Assembly (NCBI GenBank): GCA_964575255.1
Contig: CAZNPZ010000009.1
Span: 8,536-72,535 of the forward strand
DNA: 64,000 nucleotides
From: JAEZHK01 sp964575255
Lineage (GTDB): Bacteria > Bacillota > Clostridia > Christensenellales > Aristaeellaceae
Direction: 5' to 3'
The notes under the pieces are model-generated. The model ran no database searches. It had not been told where the DNA came from and saw only the letters and a list, made by a program, of their open reading frames with translations. Positions 35,144 through 43,547 of the stretch are shown here, piece after piece (within the stretch, counting starts at the first letter, position 1; every line of letters begins with the position of its first letter). The position numbers and the translations under genes are program-made.

Positions 35144-36028
35144 ATGCGGCTGGGCGCGCTGGAGGCCGGGGGCACGAAAATGGTGTGCTCCATCGGTGAT
35201 GAAACCGGGAAAATTCTGGATCGGGCGAAATTTCCGACGCTCTCCCCGGCGGAGACGATCCCCCCGATGATTGAATACTTCAAGGCGGCGGGCGTCGAGG
35301 CGCTGGGCATCTCCGGCTTCGGGCCGCTCGACCTGAACCCGGCCTCGCCCACGTACGGCTATGTGACCACCACGCCCAAGCCCGGCTGGGGCAACTGCCC
35401 GCTGATGCCGGAATTCCGGGATGCGCTGAATGTGCCAGTGGGCATCGATACCGACGTCGGCGGCGCGGCGCTGGCCGAATACCGCATGGGCGCGGCAAAA
35501 GGTCTTGCCAACTGCGTGTACGTGACGGTCGGAACGGGGATCGGCGCGGGCGTCATCGCGGAGGGGAAACTGCTGCACGGCATGGTGCACCCGGAGTGGG
35601 GCCACATGCTGCTCAGGCCGCACCCGGAAGATCCGATGCCCCACGGCGTCTGTCCCTATCACGACGGCTGCCTGGAGGGGCTGGCCTGCGGCCCGGCCAT
35701 CGACAAGCGCTGGGGCATGCCTTCCAGAGACCTGCCCAAAGACCACATCGGCTGGGAGATCGAGGCGTACTACCTCGCGCAATTCTGCGTGACAGCGCTG
35801 GTCGCGATCTCCACCGAGAAGATCATCCTGGGCGGCGGCATCATGTCCGAGGAGTTCCTGTTTCCGATGATCCGGGAAAAGACCCTTTCGATGCTCAACG
35901 GCTACGTGGCCGCCGATCAGGTGCTCCACCACATCGACGACCTGATTGTTCCGCCGGGGCTTGGCATCCACAGCGGCGTCACCGGCGCGCTGATGCTCGC
36001 CGCAGAAGCCTTGCGGCGAGAAGCGTAA
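35144..36028 (+). CDS. ROK family sugar kinase (fructokinase-like)
   Basis: A 294-residue ROK protein. It starts with the phosphate-binding loop L-G-A-L-E-A-G-G-T-K; D-T-D-V-G-G-A-A-L-A-E holds the catalytic Asp; T-V-G-T-G-I-G-A-G follows; and the zinc-binding segment H-G-V-C-P-Y-H-D-G-C-L-E-G is near 165. The sequence is closest in style to ScrK/GmuE-type fructokinases, which phosphorylate fructose or mannose, but glucose or GlcNAc cannot be excluded. AAGGAG precedes ATG 35144. Confidence 0.88.
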   Translation: MRLGALEAGGTKMVCSIGDETGKILDRAKFPTLSPAETIPPMIEYFKAAGVEALGISGFGPLDLNPASPTYGYVTTTPKPGWGNCPLMPEFRDALNVPVGIDTDVGGAALAEYRMGAAKGLANCVYVTVGTGIGAGVIAEGKLLHGMVHPEWGHMLLRPHPEDPMPHGVCPYHDGCLEGLACGPAIDKRWGMPSRDLPKDHIGWEIEAYYLAQFCVTALVAISTEKIILGGGIMSEEFLFPMIREKTLSMLNGYVAADQVLHHIDDLIVPPGLGIHSGVTGALMLAAEALRREA

Positions 36029-36341
36029 CCCCCCGGCATCCTCCTCCAATCCTTTGAGGGCAGAAGCCCCTTCAGACCGTCGCTCCATGAGAGGGTGGAG
36101 AGGGCCGAAGCCCTCTCCACATTCCAACATGTCCGGCGAGTGGAAGCGGCGGATTCGCAATACCATGATGCGAAGCGGATTCACCCCTGCGTGTGTCGAT
36201 TTTACCACCCGCAGTGATATGGCCTCCAGCCTGCGCCGTATCTTTCCATGATGGGTGCGCGCGGCCGAGACGCCGGACGCGGGCATCGGCAGGGAAATGT
36301 CTCCCCCATCCGGTCATTTTCATCACGAAAGGAGCCTGTCG
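36029..36341. other. Intergenic stretch with hairpins
   Basis: No gene is supported. The stretch holds a long hairpin GTGGAGAGGGC/GCCCTCTCCAC (36096-36121) that resembles the GC-rich hairpins of repeat family F, preceded by an imperfect TGAGGGC/GCCCCTTCA hairpin (36054-36070). A further inverted repeat, TTCGCAATACCATGATGCGAA, lies near 36153-36173. AAAGGAG at 36329-36335 is the binding site of the next gene. Confidence 0.55.
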
Positions 36342-37019
36342 GTGAATACGGTTCGCGAACTGACCATGGTTGCCGTTCTGGTGCGATGCCTTTTGTCCAC
36401 GGTGCTTGGAGGGTTGATCGGCCTGGAACGGGGGATGAAAAACCGTCCGGCGGGGCTGAGAACTTACATGCTGGTCAGCCTGGGATCCGCTTTGGTCATG
36501 ATGACCAATCAATACATCTGCCAGGCCTTCGGCTCAGGCGACCCGGCGCGCATGGCGGCGCAGGTGGTCAGCGGCATCGGCTTTCTGGGCGCTGGCACCA
36601 TCATCGTAACCAGCCGAAGCCAGATCAAGGGGCTCACCACGGCCGCCGGGCTCTGGGCTGCCGCCGCGATGGGGCTGGCGGTCGGCATCGGCTTTTACGA
36701 GGCCGCGCTGGTCGGCGCCATTTTGATCTACTTCATCCTGTCCATACTGCACGAGTTCGACGACCGCATGCGCAAGCACACCCGCCAGTTGGAAGCCTAC
36801 ATCGAGCTCAAGGAAAACGTGCCGCTTGGCACATTCATTCGCTACGCGCGAGAACAAAAAATTGAAACGAGCAACATGCAAATACAAAGCGACCTTGCCC
36901 AGGGAGAGGGCAACGTCGCCTTTGTGGTCACCATCAAAGGGACGGGCAAACAAACCCACGAAGATGTCCTGCGCGTCCTACGGATGATGGATGGCCTGGC
37001 CTATATGGAAGAACTCTGA
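36342..37019 (+). CDS. MgtC/SapB family membrane protein
   Basis: A 225-residue protein with four or five membrane segments in the first 140 residues and a small soluble C-terminal ACT-like domain. Typical MgtC marks are G-G-L-I-G-L-E-R-G, A-G-L-R-T-Y-M-L-V-S-L-G-S-A and G-I-G-F-L-G-A-G-T-I. MgtC proteins modulate ATP synthase and magnesium homeostasis. The start is GTG 36342, with AAAGGAG 7 nt upstream; the frame extends to 36255 without support. Terminator hairpins follow. Confidence 0.88.
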   Translation: MNTVRELTMVAVLVRCLLSTVLGGLIGLERGMKNRPAGLRTYMLVSLGSALVMMTNQYICQAFGSGDPARMAAQVVSGIGFLGAGTIIVTSRSQIKGLTTAAGLWAAAAMGLAVGIGFYEAALVGAILIYFILSILHEFDDRMRKHTRQLEAYIELKENVPLGTFIRYAREQKIETSNMQIQSDLAQGEGNVAFVVTIKGTGKQTHEDVLRVLRMMDGLAYMEEL

Positions 37020-37069
37020 CGCTTCGTCACTCGCGCGAAAGCGCCGCCCGATACATGGCGATCAGGAAC

Positions 37070-37155
37070 GTCGGGAGGGTTTCGGCCCTCCCGACGCCCT
37101 CTCCGGAGTTTGTTGATGGTCTGAGCCGCCGTCCCTTGCGAACGGCGGCTTTTTC
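37070..37155 (+). terminator. Two hairpins after mgtC, the second an intrinsic terminator
   Basis: GTCGGGAGGG/CCCTCCCGAC (37070-37095) is a stable hairpin without a T-run. GAGCCGCCGT/ACGGCGGCT (37123-37150) is followed by TTTTT at 37150-37154. They end the mgtC transcript; the converging glycosyltransferase gene ends at 37172. Confidence 0.8.
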
Positions 37156-37171
37156 ATTTGCAGGAAGCGGT

Positions 37172-38062
37172 TCATCGGACAAGGAGCAACTTTAACAGTG
37201 ATAGATCCTTGAGAACCGAAAATGGTCTGAGCCGCATGGCCTCAATCAGCGCGCGCCGCGCGCTGTCCCGCCGACCCGCTTTAAGGTAGTGCGGCGCGAG
37301 CTTTACAAGCCGCGCGCTCCGGGCGGCGGGGTGCGCCTTGAGGTAGCCCGCGTAAATCTCGCCCAGGCGTTCCAGACCCTGGATCCGGTTCGCCTCATTG
37401 ACCGAGATGCGCGCGTCGCCGTTCACATGGTAGAGGACGAGCGGCTGATCCACCGTGTCCACCCTGTAGCGCGCGGCGAGGCGCAGCCACATCTCGTAGT
37501 CCTGCGCGGACTTCATCAAAACGTCGAACGGGCCGACCGCGTCCAGGCAGCGCCTTCGGATCAGCGGGAAGGAGGTCGACCCGATGAAGTTTTCGAGGAT
37601 CAGTTTGTCAAACACCATGCCGCGCGAGGGCCATGACTTTCTCGCGCGCCTGTCTCCAGTCGCGTCGTCCACGGTCAGGGAACCGCACCCGATCAGCGCG
37701 TACTCCTCCCCCAGCTCGCGCATCCGCGCAAGCTGGGTTTCCAGCTTGTCCGGAAGCCACTCGTCGTCGTCGTCAAGAAACGCCAGGTATTCGCCGGACG
37801 CAAGCGCGATGCCGGTGTTACGCGCCGCGCACGCGCCTTGATTGACCTCGTGGCGGACATACCGCACCCGGTCGTCCTGAAGCGCGCCAAGCATCTCCGC
37901 CACCGCGTCCCGGCCGGGAAAGGAATCCGGGCTGTCGTCCACGACGATCAGTTCGATGTCCCGATGCGTCTGATTCAGCGCGCTCAATGCCGCACGCCGG
38001 ACGATCCCTTCGTCCCTCCGACAGGTGGGAATGACCACGCTGACCCGTTCCGTTTGTTCCAT
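37172..38062 (-). CDS. Family 2 glycosyltransferase
   Basis: A 296-residue GT2 enzyme with the GT-A start V-S-V-V-I-P-T-C-R-R, I-E-L-I-V-V-D-D-S near residue 38 and the metal-binding D-D-D-E-W-L near 90. A Q-D-Y-E-M-W-L segment near 185 is the probable acceptor or base region. It transfers a sugar from a nucleotide donor, perhaps to a cell-surface glycan. No other glycan genes are near, so it is an orphan. Start is ATG 38062 or 38065; GAGAGGG lies just upstream. Confidence 0.88.
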   Translation of the reverse strand: MEQTERVSVVIPTCRRDEGIVRRAALSALNQTHRDIELIVVDDSPDSFPGRDAVAEMLGALQDDRVRYVRHEVNQGACAARNTGIALASGEYLAFLDDDDEWLPDKLETQLARMRELGEEYALIGCGSLTVDDATGDRRARKSWPSRGMVFDKLILENFIGSTSFPLIRRRCLDAVGPFDVLMKSAQDYEMWLRLAARYRVDTVDQPLVLYHVNGDARISVNEANRIQGLERLGEIYAGYLKAHPAARSARLVKLAPHYLKAGRRDSARRALIEAMRLRPFSVLKDLSLLKLLLVR

Positions 38063-38363
38063 CATGACCCTCTCGACCGCCCGGACAGCCAGGCGATTCC
38101 GTCGCATGTTCTACATCTGAAATCATAACAGAATCGAACCGTGATTTCAAGGCACGGCGCAAGCGGGACGACCGCCGCGGGCGCGAGGAGCAGTTCCCGA
38201 TTATTTCCATCTCCATCGCCTGCGTGCGCAAGGCGGCGGACCGCTTTCAAGACATCTGCGCGCTGACCTCGGAGACCGGCCGCCAAGCGCATGCCCGGCG
38301 CGTACCGGATCGCCGGATCTTTGGTCTTTTCACGCCTTCCCCGCGATACGCTGGAGGGAGGTG
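38063..38363. other. Divergent spacer without supported gene
   Basis: The spacer between the divergent glycosyltransferase and MATE genes holds only short frames on both strands, with no binding sites or recognisable families. GGAGGGAGG at 38353-38361 is the binding site of the MATE gene. I see no clear promoter, repeat or RNA structure. Confidence 0.5.
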
Positions 38364-39764
38364 ATGCCCATGCGGATCGACATGACCAGCGGCAGCCCGC
38401 TGAAAAAGATGCTGGTATTCTGCGCGCCCATGCTGCTGGGCAGCCTCATCATGCAGTGTTCCAACCTCCTGGACAGCCTGATCGTGAGCCGCGCCGCGGG
38501 CGTGGGCGCGTTCGCCTCGATCGCGGCGGCCGCGCCGGTGGCTTTCCTGGGCACGGGCTTTCTGATGGGTTTCTGCAACGGGTTTCTGATCCCAATCGCG
38601 CTGGCGGTCGGCGCGGGCGACCGGGACGGCGCGGACCGCCTGTCCTGCGCGGCGCTTTGGATGACGGCGATCATGGCCGTCGCGGTGGCCGTACCCGCCG
38701 TGCTGCTATCCGCTTCTTTGGTGCGACTGGCTGGCACGCCCGCGGACATCGCGCCGGAGGCCGAACGTTACCTGCGCGTCGCGCTGTCCGGCCTTCCGGT
38801 TCCGCTGATCTCAATGACACTGTGGGGGATCCTGCGCGCCGACGGCGATACCAAAACGCCATTCCTTTTTCAGATGCTGGGGACGGGGCTGCACCTCGTG
38901 TTCGACCTGGTTTTGATCGCGTGGCTACGCCTGGGCGTCTCCGGCGCGGCGCTCGCGTCGCTCGCCGCGCACTCGATCGCCTGCGCGCTGCTCCTTCGCC
39001 GCGTGCTGCGCGCGAAGCCGGGCATGATGAGGCTCTTAAAGTTCGGCCTCCGCCCTGAAATCGCGCGGCGGCTGTTCTCGCTGGGCATGCCGATCGCGCT
39101 CACCAACCTGTTAACCTCCGCCGGTTCCACCGCGTTCCAGTTTTCGATCAATTCGTTGGGCAGCACCGCCGTGGCCGCCGTCGCCGCGGGCGACAGGCTG
39201 TTGTCTCTGCCGCTGATGCCCGCGATGATGCTGGGCGGCGTGGTCGAGGTGTTCAGCGGCCAGAACCTGGGCGCGAAAAAGCCGGAGCGGATCAGGACAG
39301 GCGTCGTCCATCTGTTCCTTCTGATGATCGGATTCCTCGTGCCGACGACGCTTCTGATGACGGCGGGCAGCGGTCTGTTTGTGCCGATTCTGACCGGCAG
39401 CATGGCCCTCTCCGCCCCCGCCGGGCAGTACATGCTGTGGTGCGCGCTGTTCATGCCGTTCTTGTGCGTCAACAGTCTGCTGAAAAACGTGCTGCAGGGC
39501 GTGGGGCTTCCGGAGAAGGCGGTGCTCGCGTCGGTGTTCGACCTTTTCGTCCGCCTCGCCTGCGCGCTCCTGGGCGCGGCGCGGCTGGGTTACGCCGCAA
39601 TCCTTCTGACCAACCCTGTCGGGTGGACGATCTCCGCCGCCGCGCTGATCGTCTCTTGCCGGGCGGTGTATCCGCGCGTCATGCGCCATGGCCCGAATCC
39701 TGTCGCGCCCGGCACAACCGCGCGCGCCACCACTCACTCCAGGATAGTATCTTCCAACCGTTAA
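38364..39764 (+). CDS. MATE family multidrug efflux transporter
   Basis: A 466-residue membrane protein with about twelve hydrophobic segments in two halves. The start P-L-K-K-M-L-V-F-C-A-P-M-L-L-G and the segment NLLDSLIVSRAAGVGAFASI match the MATE N-terminal half; N-S-L-G-S-T-A-V-A-A-V-A-A-G-D-R marks the second half. These pumps exchange drugs or metabolites for sodium or protons. ATG 38364 or 38370 may be the start; both follow GGAGGGAGG. Confidence 0.92.
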   Translation: MPMRIDMTSGSPLKKMLVFCAPMLLGSLIMQCSNLLDSLIVSRAAGVGAFASIAAAAPVAFLGTGFLMGFCNGFLIPIALAVGAGDRDGADRLSCAALWMTAIMAVAVAVPAVLLSASLVRLAGTPADIAPEAERYLRVALSGLPVPLISMTLWGILRADGDTKTPFLFQMLGTGLHLVFDLVLIAWLRLGVSGAALASLAAHSIACALLLRRVLRAKPGMMRLLKFGLRPEIARRLFSLGMPIALTNLLTSAGSTAFQFSINSLGSTAVAAVAAGDRLLSLPLMPAMMLGGVVEVFSGQNLGAKKPERIRTGVVHLFLLMIGFLVPTTLLMTAGSGLFVPILTGSMALSAPAGQYMLWCALFMPFLCVNSLLKNVLQGVGLPEKAVLASVFDLFVRLACALLGAARLGYAAILLTNPVGWTISAAALIVSCRAVYPRVMRHGPNPVAPGTTARATTHSRIVSSNR

Positions 39765-39843
39765 AATTTAACATTTCCTCATGTTTTTAACCGATGCGCT
39801 ATAAGGTATCAACTGATTAACGATTTAATGAGGAGTGAACGCA

Positions 39844-40638
39844 ATGAAAAACAAGCTGTTGCTCAAAGTTTATGTCGCAATCGCTTTTGTTGGGATGGTG
39901 GTTGTGAACTACCTGGCGCAATTGCTTCCGATCAACGGCGTTACGCCGGGTCAGGTGTCCGATTCCATGCCCAACCTTTTTGCCCCCGCCGGGCTGACCT
40001 TTTCAATTTGGGGGTTGATCTATCTGACCCTTGCGGGCTTTACGGTCTATCAGTTCGGGTTTGGCAGGAAGACGGAGGAACCCGCCGCGCTTGATCGTGT
40101 GCGTTGGGTGTTTATCATCTCCTCGCTTGCCAACATTGCCTGGATTTTCTCGTGGCACTATGGAAACATTGTACTGTCGCTAATCATGATGCTGGCAATC
40201 CTCGTCAGTCTGATTGTGATCAATCGCACCCTTGACAGAGAGCATCTGGGCAGCACAGAAAAAATCCTCTATCGGCTTCCGTTCAGCCTGTATTTCGGTT
40301 GGATCACGGTCGCGACTGTGGCGAACGTCACGGCGCTGTTGGTCCGTCTGGGTTGGGACCGTTTCGGCTGGTCGGAACAGGCATGGATGATCGTAATCCT
40401 CCTGGTCGCGATGGCCATTGGAACCATCACGATGATCACCCGACGCGACATCGCCTACGGCCTGGTGCTCATCTGGGCGTACACGGGGATACTGATCAAA
40501 CATGTTTCCCCAGGCGCCTTCAATGGGGCATATCCCGCGGTGATCGGCACGGTGATCGCGTGCCTTGTGGTCTACGCCGCCTCGGAAGTCTACACGATTG
40601 CCCGGATGCGGAAGGCCAAAGTGGTTTCTGAAACCTGA
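39844..40638 (+). CDS. TspO/MBR-like tryptophan-rich sensory membrane protein
   Basis: A 264-residue membrane protein with seven or so segments. The motif F-A-P-A-G-L-T-F-S-I-W-G-L-I-Y followed by N-I-A-W-I-F-S-W-H-Y is close to TspO (P-x-G-x-x-x-x-x-W-x-x-L-Y and W-x-x-x-F), but the protein is about 100 residues longer than classical TspO. TspO binds porphyrins or tetrapyrroles. The composition is visibly less GC-rich than its neighbours and it lies next to a polyferredoxin gene of similar composition, which hints at transfer of the pair. ATG 39844 follows GAGGAG. Confidence 0.7.
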   Translation: MKNKLLLKVYVAIAFVGMVVVNYLAQLLPINGVTPGQVSDSMPNLFAPAGLTFSIWGLIYLTLAGFTVYQFGFGRKTEEPAALDRVRWVFIISSLANIAWIFSWHYGNIVLSLIMMLAILVSLIVINRTLDREHLGSTEKILYRLPFSLYFGWITVATVANVTALLVRLGWDRFGWSEQAWMIVILLVAMAIGTITMITRRDIAYGLVLIWAYTGILIKHVSPGAFNGAYPAVIGTVIACLVVYAASEVYTIARMRKAKVVSET

Positions 40639-40668
40639 TCTCACAAGGTTGATGTCTGGTTAACCACA

Positions 40669-40700
40669 TGGCGGCGGGGTGTACAAATACCCCGCCGCAT
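40669..40700. repeat. Long inverted repeat between the TspO-like and polyferredoxin genes
   Basis: GCGGCGGGGT pairs with ACCCCGCCGC across an 8-nt spacer (GTACAAAT). No T-run follows, so it may be a weak terminator or a binding site. Confidence 0.6.
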
Positions 40701-40725
40701 GGTATATTGGGACGGGTGATGCTTG

Positions 40726-42045
40726 ATGAAGCCCGGATTGATTGAAAAGAAACTCCTGAAGGCCATCCTGTGGGTGTATATCGCGCTGTGCATTGTGATC
40801 GCGGGGCTCAACTATGGTTACGCGCCCCGCACCGACGCCCGAACCGCGCAGTTTTTGACCTGGTTCTGGCACTTCTACGAAAACTGGGTCAAAACCGCCT
40901 TCATCATCGCCGCAAGCATTCTGACGATCCGAATTGCGGGCCGTTCCCAAGAAATGGGGCTGAAGCGCAAGAACCTGATCGGGTTCACCGCGGCGGCGCT
41001 GATGGTGCATGTGGCGCTGCCGCTCGTCAGCGGCAATTATGAGTGGTACTTTTTTACCATGCCGCTTCCCTGGACGACCACACCGCTGCAGCTTTTGGAC
41101 GCAGGCTCAGCCTTCCATCTGAGCCGTTTCCCCATATGGGGCGCGGCTGGCGTGACGGGCGTACTGGGATTCTACGCGGCCGTGACGGTTCTTGTATTTG
41201 TTGGCACGGTGCTCTTTGGCCGCAGGATGCAGTGCTCGATGCTCTGCCTGTTCAACGGTTTTGCCGCCGAAGTGTTCGACCCTGCGATGCCGCTGGTCGG
41301 CAAACGGCGGAAGCCCGGCAAAGCGCAAAGAACCGCGCTGACCATAGCACGGTTTGCGCTTCTGTCCGTTGCAATCCTCTTCACGCTGTGGTGGCTTGGC
41401 TCGCTGATGGGTTTGACCCCCGCTTCCGCGCGGGCGGTTTTCGCGAAGGCGGAAACCTATGTCTACCTCGCCGGGGAACTCTTGATGGCGATGTTCTTCT
41501 GGGTAGCGTTCATCGGCCGGGGGTATTGCTATTATTGCCCGCTGGGTACGGTGCTGTCGGTTCTTTCCCGGCTGGGAGGCCAGCGCATTGAGACCAATCG
41601 AACCCGCTGCGTTCAGTGCGGCCGGTGTACGGACGTCTGCCCGATGGCCATTGATGTAAAAAAAGCTGCTGCGGAGGGATTGCCCCTACGTCACAGCCGC
41701 TGTGTGGGCTGCGGCGGCTGCGTGGACGCCTGCCCGACCCAAACGCTTCGCTACACCACTCGATTCCTGGATACAATGCGGAGAAAATTGCGCCCGGATG
41801 CCGATTCTCTCATCGTCACCACAAATCAATCCACACAGTCTGCGGACTGCCCGGAACCGAGTGAACGTTTCAGGCGCGTGCGGTTCTATCCAAATGGCGA
41901 TAAAAGCCGCGCGGCAGAACTCAGATTCCAGATTTCTGGACGCCCCAGATTCCTAGAAGGATCACTGCGAGCGCGGCGGCCATGCCCAGCGAAAAAGGCT
42001 CCTTCAGGATCACGACGCCCGCAACGACAGACAGTACAGTCGTGA
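40726..42045 (+). CDS. Membrane-bound polyferredoxin (NapH/4Fe-4S binding) protein
   Basis: A 439-residue protein with about five membrane segments and two classical 4Fe-4S motifs near residues 295-345 (C-V-Q-C-G-R-C-T-D-V-C-P and C-V-G-C-G-G-C-V-D-A-C-P). A G-R-G-Y-C-Y-Y-C-P-L-G motif before them is typical of NapH/RnfB-like electron carriers. It likely moves electrons across or along the membrane. After the second cluster comes a tail of about 95 residues rich in Arg and Pro, whose last 125 bases overlap the EamA gene antisense. This tail may come from loss of the native stop. ATG 40726 is the chosen start. Confidence 0.82.
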   Translation: MKPGLIEKKLLKAILWVYIALCIVIAGLNYGYAPRTDARTAQFLTWFWHFYENWVKTAFIIAASILTIRIAGRSQEMGLKRKNLIGFTAAALMVHVALPLVSGNYEWYFFTMPLPWTTTPLQLLDAGSAFHLSRFPIWGAAGVTGVLGFYAAVTVLVFVGTVLFGRRMQCSMLCLFNGFAAEVFDPAMPLVGKRRKPGKAQRTALTIARFALLSVAILFTLWWLGSLMGLTPASARAVFAKAETYVYLAGELLMAMFFWVAFIGRGYCYYCPLGTVLSVLSRLGGQRIETNRTRCVQCGRCTDVCPMAIDVKKAAAEGLPLRHSRCVGCGGCVDACPTQTLRYTTRFLDTMRRKLRPDADSLIVTTNQSTQSADCPEPSERFRRVRFYPNGDKSRAAELRFQISGRPRFLEGSLRARRPCPAKKAPSGSRRPQRQTVQS

Positions 42046-42805
42046 GATTGCTCAGCGAGATGACGCTCGGCATCGGCGCCTTTGCGACCGCGTAATTGAA
42101 CAACAGATACCCCGCCACCGAAGCGCCCAGGCTCAGGTACAGTACCGCGAAGACAAAGCCGATGTCCGCAACGGGCGCGATCAGCATTTGGGGGCTGTTC
42201 CAGTTTTCCATAACGGCGAGCGCGGTGAAGAAGATCGCGCCCATCAACTGCATGACGAGGCTGCGCTCGTAGGTGGAAAAATCGCCGGAGATGCCGCGGC
42301 TGATCACGCCGTAGGCTGATCCGCTGACCACCGCAAGGCTTAAGAGCAATACGCCCAGCGGTTTCACCTGACCTCCGCCCCCCGCCAGAACCGCGATCGC
42401 CACCACGCCCGCGATGGACAGGAGGCTGAAAAACCACTGCGGCTTCGTCGGCCATTCCTTGAGGAAGACCGCCGTCATAAGCAGCGTAACGACCGGGATC
42501 ACGGCGATCATCACGCCGGAAAACGCGGAATTCGCGAATTTTAGCCCGTACTGCTCGCCGATGAAGTAGATGACCGGCTCGCACAGTCCCAGCGCCAGAA
42601 GCCCCTTCAGGCTCCGGCCCTTCAGATGGAGTTTTTGATGACCTGTTAGCAGCGGCAGCGCCATCACAAGCGTCGCGATGTCAAAGCGGTACATCAGCAG
42701 CACCAGCGGCGAAGCGGCCTGCTGGCCTACTTTGGAGAAAAGAAATGTGAATCCCCAGATGGCAAAGACGCCCAGAGCCGCCAGCATCGGTTTCGCGTTT
42801 TTCAC
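41921..42805 (-). CDS. EamA/DMT family transporter
   Basis: A 294-residue membrane protein with about ten segments and two EamA repeats (first repeat L-G-V-F-A-I-W-G-F-T-F-L-F-S-K-V near the start; second near 150 with G-V-I-S-R-G-I-S-G). Members export or import small metabolites and amino acids. GTG 42805 is the start, with GGGAGAGG upstream; ATG starts further up lie in the HAD gene. It lies 25 nt downstream of the HAD gene on the same strand, probably in one operon. The 3' end overlaps the polyferredoxin gene. Confidence 0.88.
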   Translation of the reverse strand: MKNAKPMLAALGVFAIWGFTFLFSKVGQQAASPLVLLMYRFDIATLVMALPLLTGHQKLHLKGRSLKGLLALGLCEPVIYFIGEQYGLKFANSAFSGVMIAVIPVVTLLMTAVFLKEWPTKPQWFFSLLSIAGVVAIAVLAGGGGQVKPLGVLLLSLAVVSGSAYGVISRGISGDFSTYERSLVMQLMGAIFFTALAVMENWNSPQMLIAPVADIGFVFAVLYLSLGASVAGYLLFNYAVAKAPMPSVISLSNLTTVLSVVAGVVILKEPFSLGMAAALAVILLGIWGVQKSGI

Positions 42806-42830
42806 CTGAACGGCCTCTCCCTTTTGTGCA

Positions 42831-43547
42831 TTATGGAATGAGAAGTTCCCCAATATCAGCAATGATCCGATCCGGTCGCCTGGTTTCGCCCGGTTGCAGC
42901 CCTTTTCTGCGCCAGTCGTGCCACACGGCAAAAATGCCCAGCGTCATCGGCGGCCAGATGTCCCAGGCCAGGTTGTCGCCGACCATCCAGACGTCACGGG
43001 CTTCGAGGGCAAGGAGGCTCAGCGCGTATTCGTAGACGCGCACGTCCGGCTTCCCAAAGCCGAGCTCCTGATCGATCAGGATGTGTTCAAAGAAATCCGT
43101 CAGGTCAAAGCGCTGAAGCTTCGCGCGCTGGCCGACGGAACTGCCGTTGGTGATCAGCGAAAGCCTGACGCCCGCCGCCCTGAACGCTTCCAGAACGGGC
43201 AGCGTTTCCGGAAAAAGGTGGATGCGCTCGTCCTGAAGATGCGTGTACCGGTCGGCCAGATCGTCGCCCGTGCGGGGATCGGTTACGCCCAGCTTTGAAA
43301 GCGCCAGAGAGACGACTTCGCGCCTGGCCGCGGGCAGGTTCTCCCGCCCGGTCTTGTGCCGCGCAGGGTCGCCCCAGTACCAGCGGGAGGCAGCGTAAAT
43401 TGCAGCAAGAAGCGCCTCGCGGGAAAAGCCCCGCGGGCGCTCACGCAAAAACTCTTCGCAGCTTTCCTCCCACGCGCCGCGCGACACGCCGTCAAAAGCG
43501 ATCAGCGTGTCGTCCAGGTCGAAGAGGACGGCCTTGGGCAGCTTCAT
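42831..43547 (-). CDS. HAD family hydrolase (YjjG/phosphatase-like)
   Basis: A 238-residue HAD phosphatase: motif I D-L-D-D-T-L near residue 10, motif II L-I-T-N-G-S near 128, motif III Lys in G-F-G-K-P-D, and motif IV M-V-G-D-N-L-A-W-D. A helical cap lies between motifs I and II (subfamily I). It probably dephosphorylates nucleotides or sugar phosphates. Its ATG directly follows the stop of the ABC permease gene (43548), so it is in the same operon. Confidence 0.9.
   Translation of the reverse strand: MKLPKAVLFDLDDTLIAFDGVSRGAWEESCEEFLRERPRGFSREALLAAIYAASRWYWGDPARHKTGRENLPAARREVVSLALSKLGVTDPRTGDDLADRYTHLQDERIHLFPETLPVLEAFRAAGVRLSLITNGSSVGQRAKLQRFDLTDFFEHILIDQELGFGKPDVRVYEYALSLLALEARDVWMVGDNLAWDIWPPMTLGIFAVWHDWRRKGLQPGETRRPDRIIADIGELLIP

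Noticed and set aside
38291..39058. A 255-residue plus-strand frame overlapping the MATE gene
   Set aside because: It is an out-of-frame shadow of the MATE coding region with Arg/Gly-rich composition and no family.
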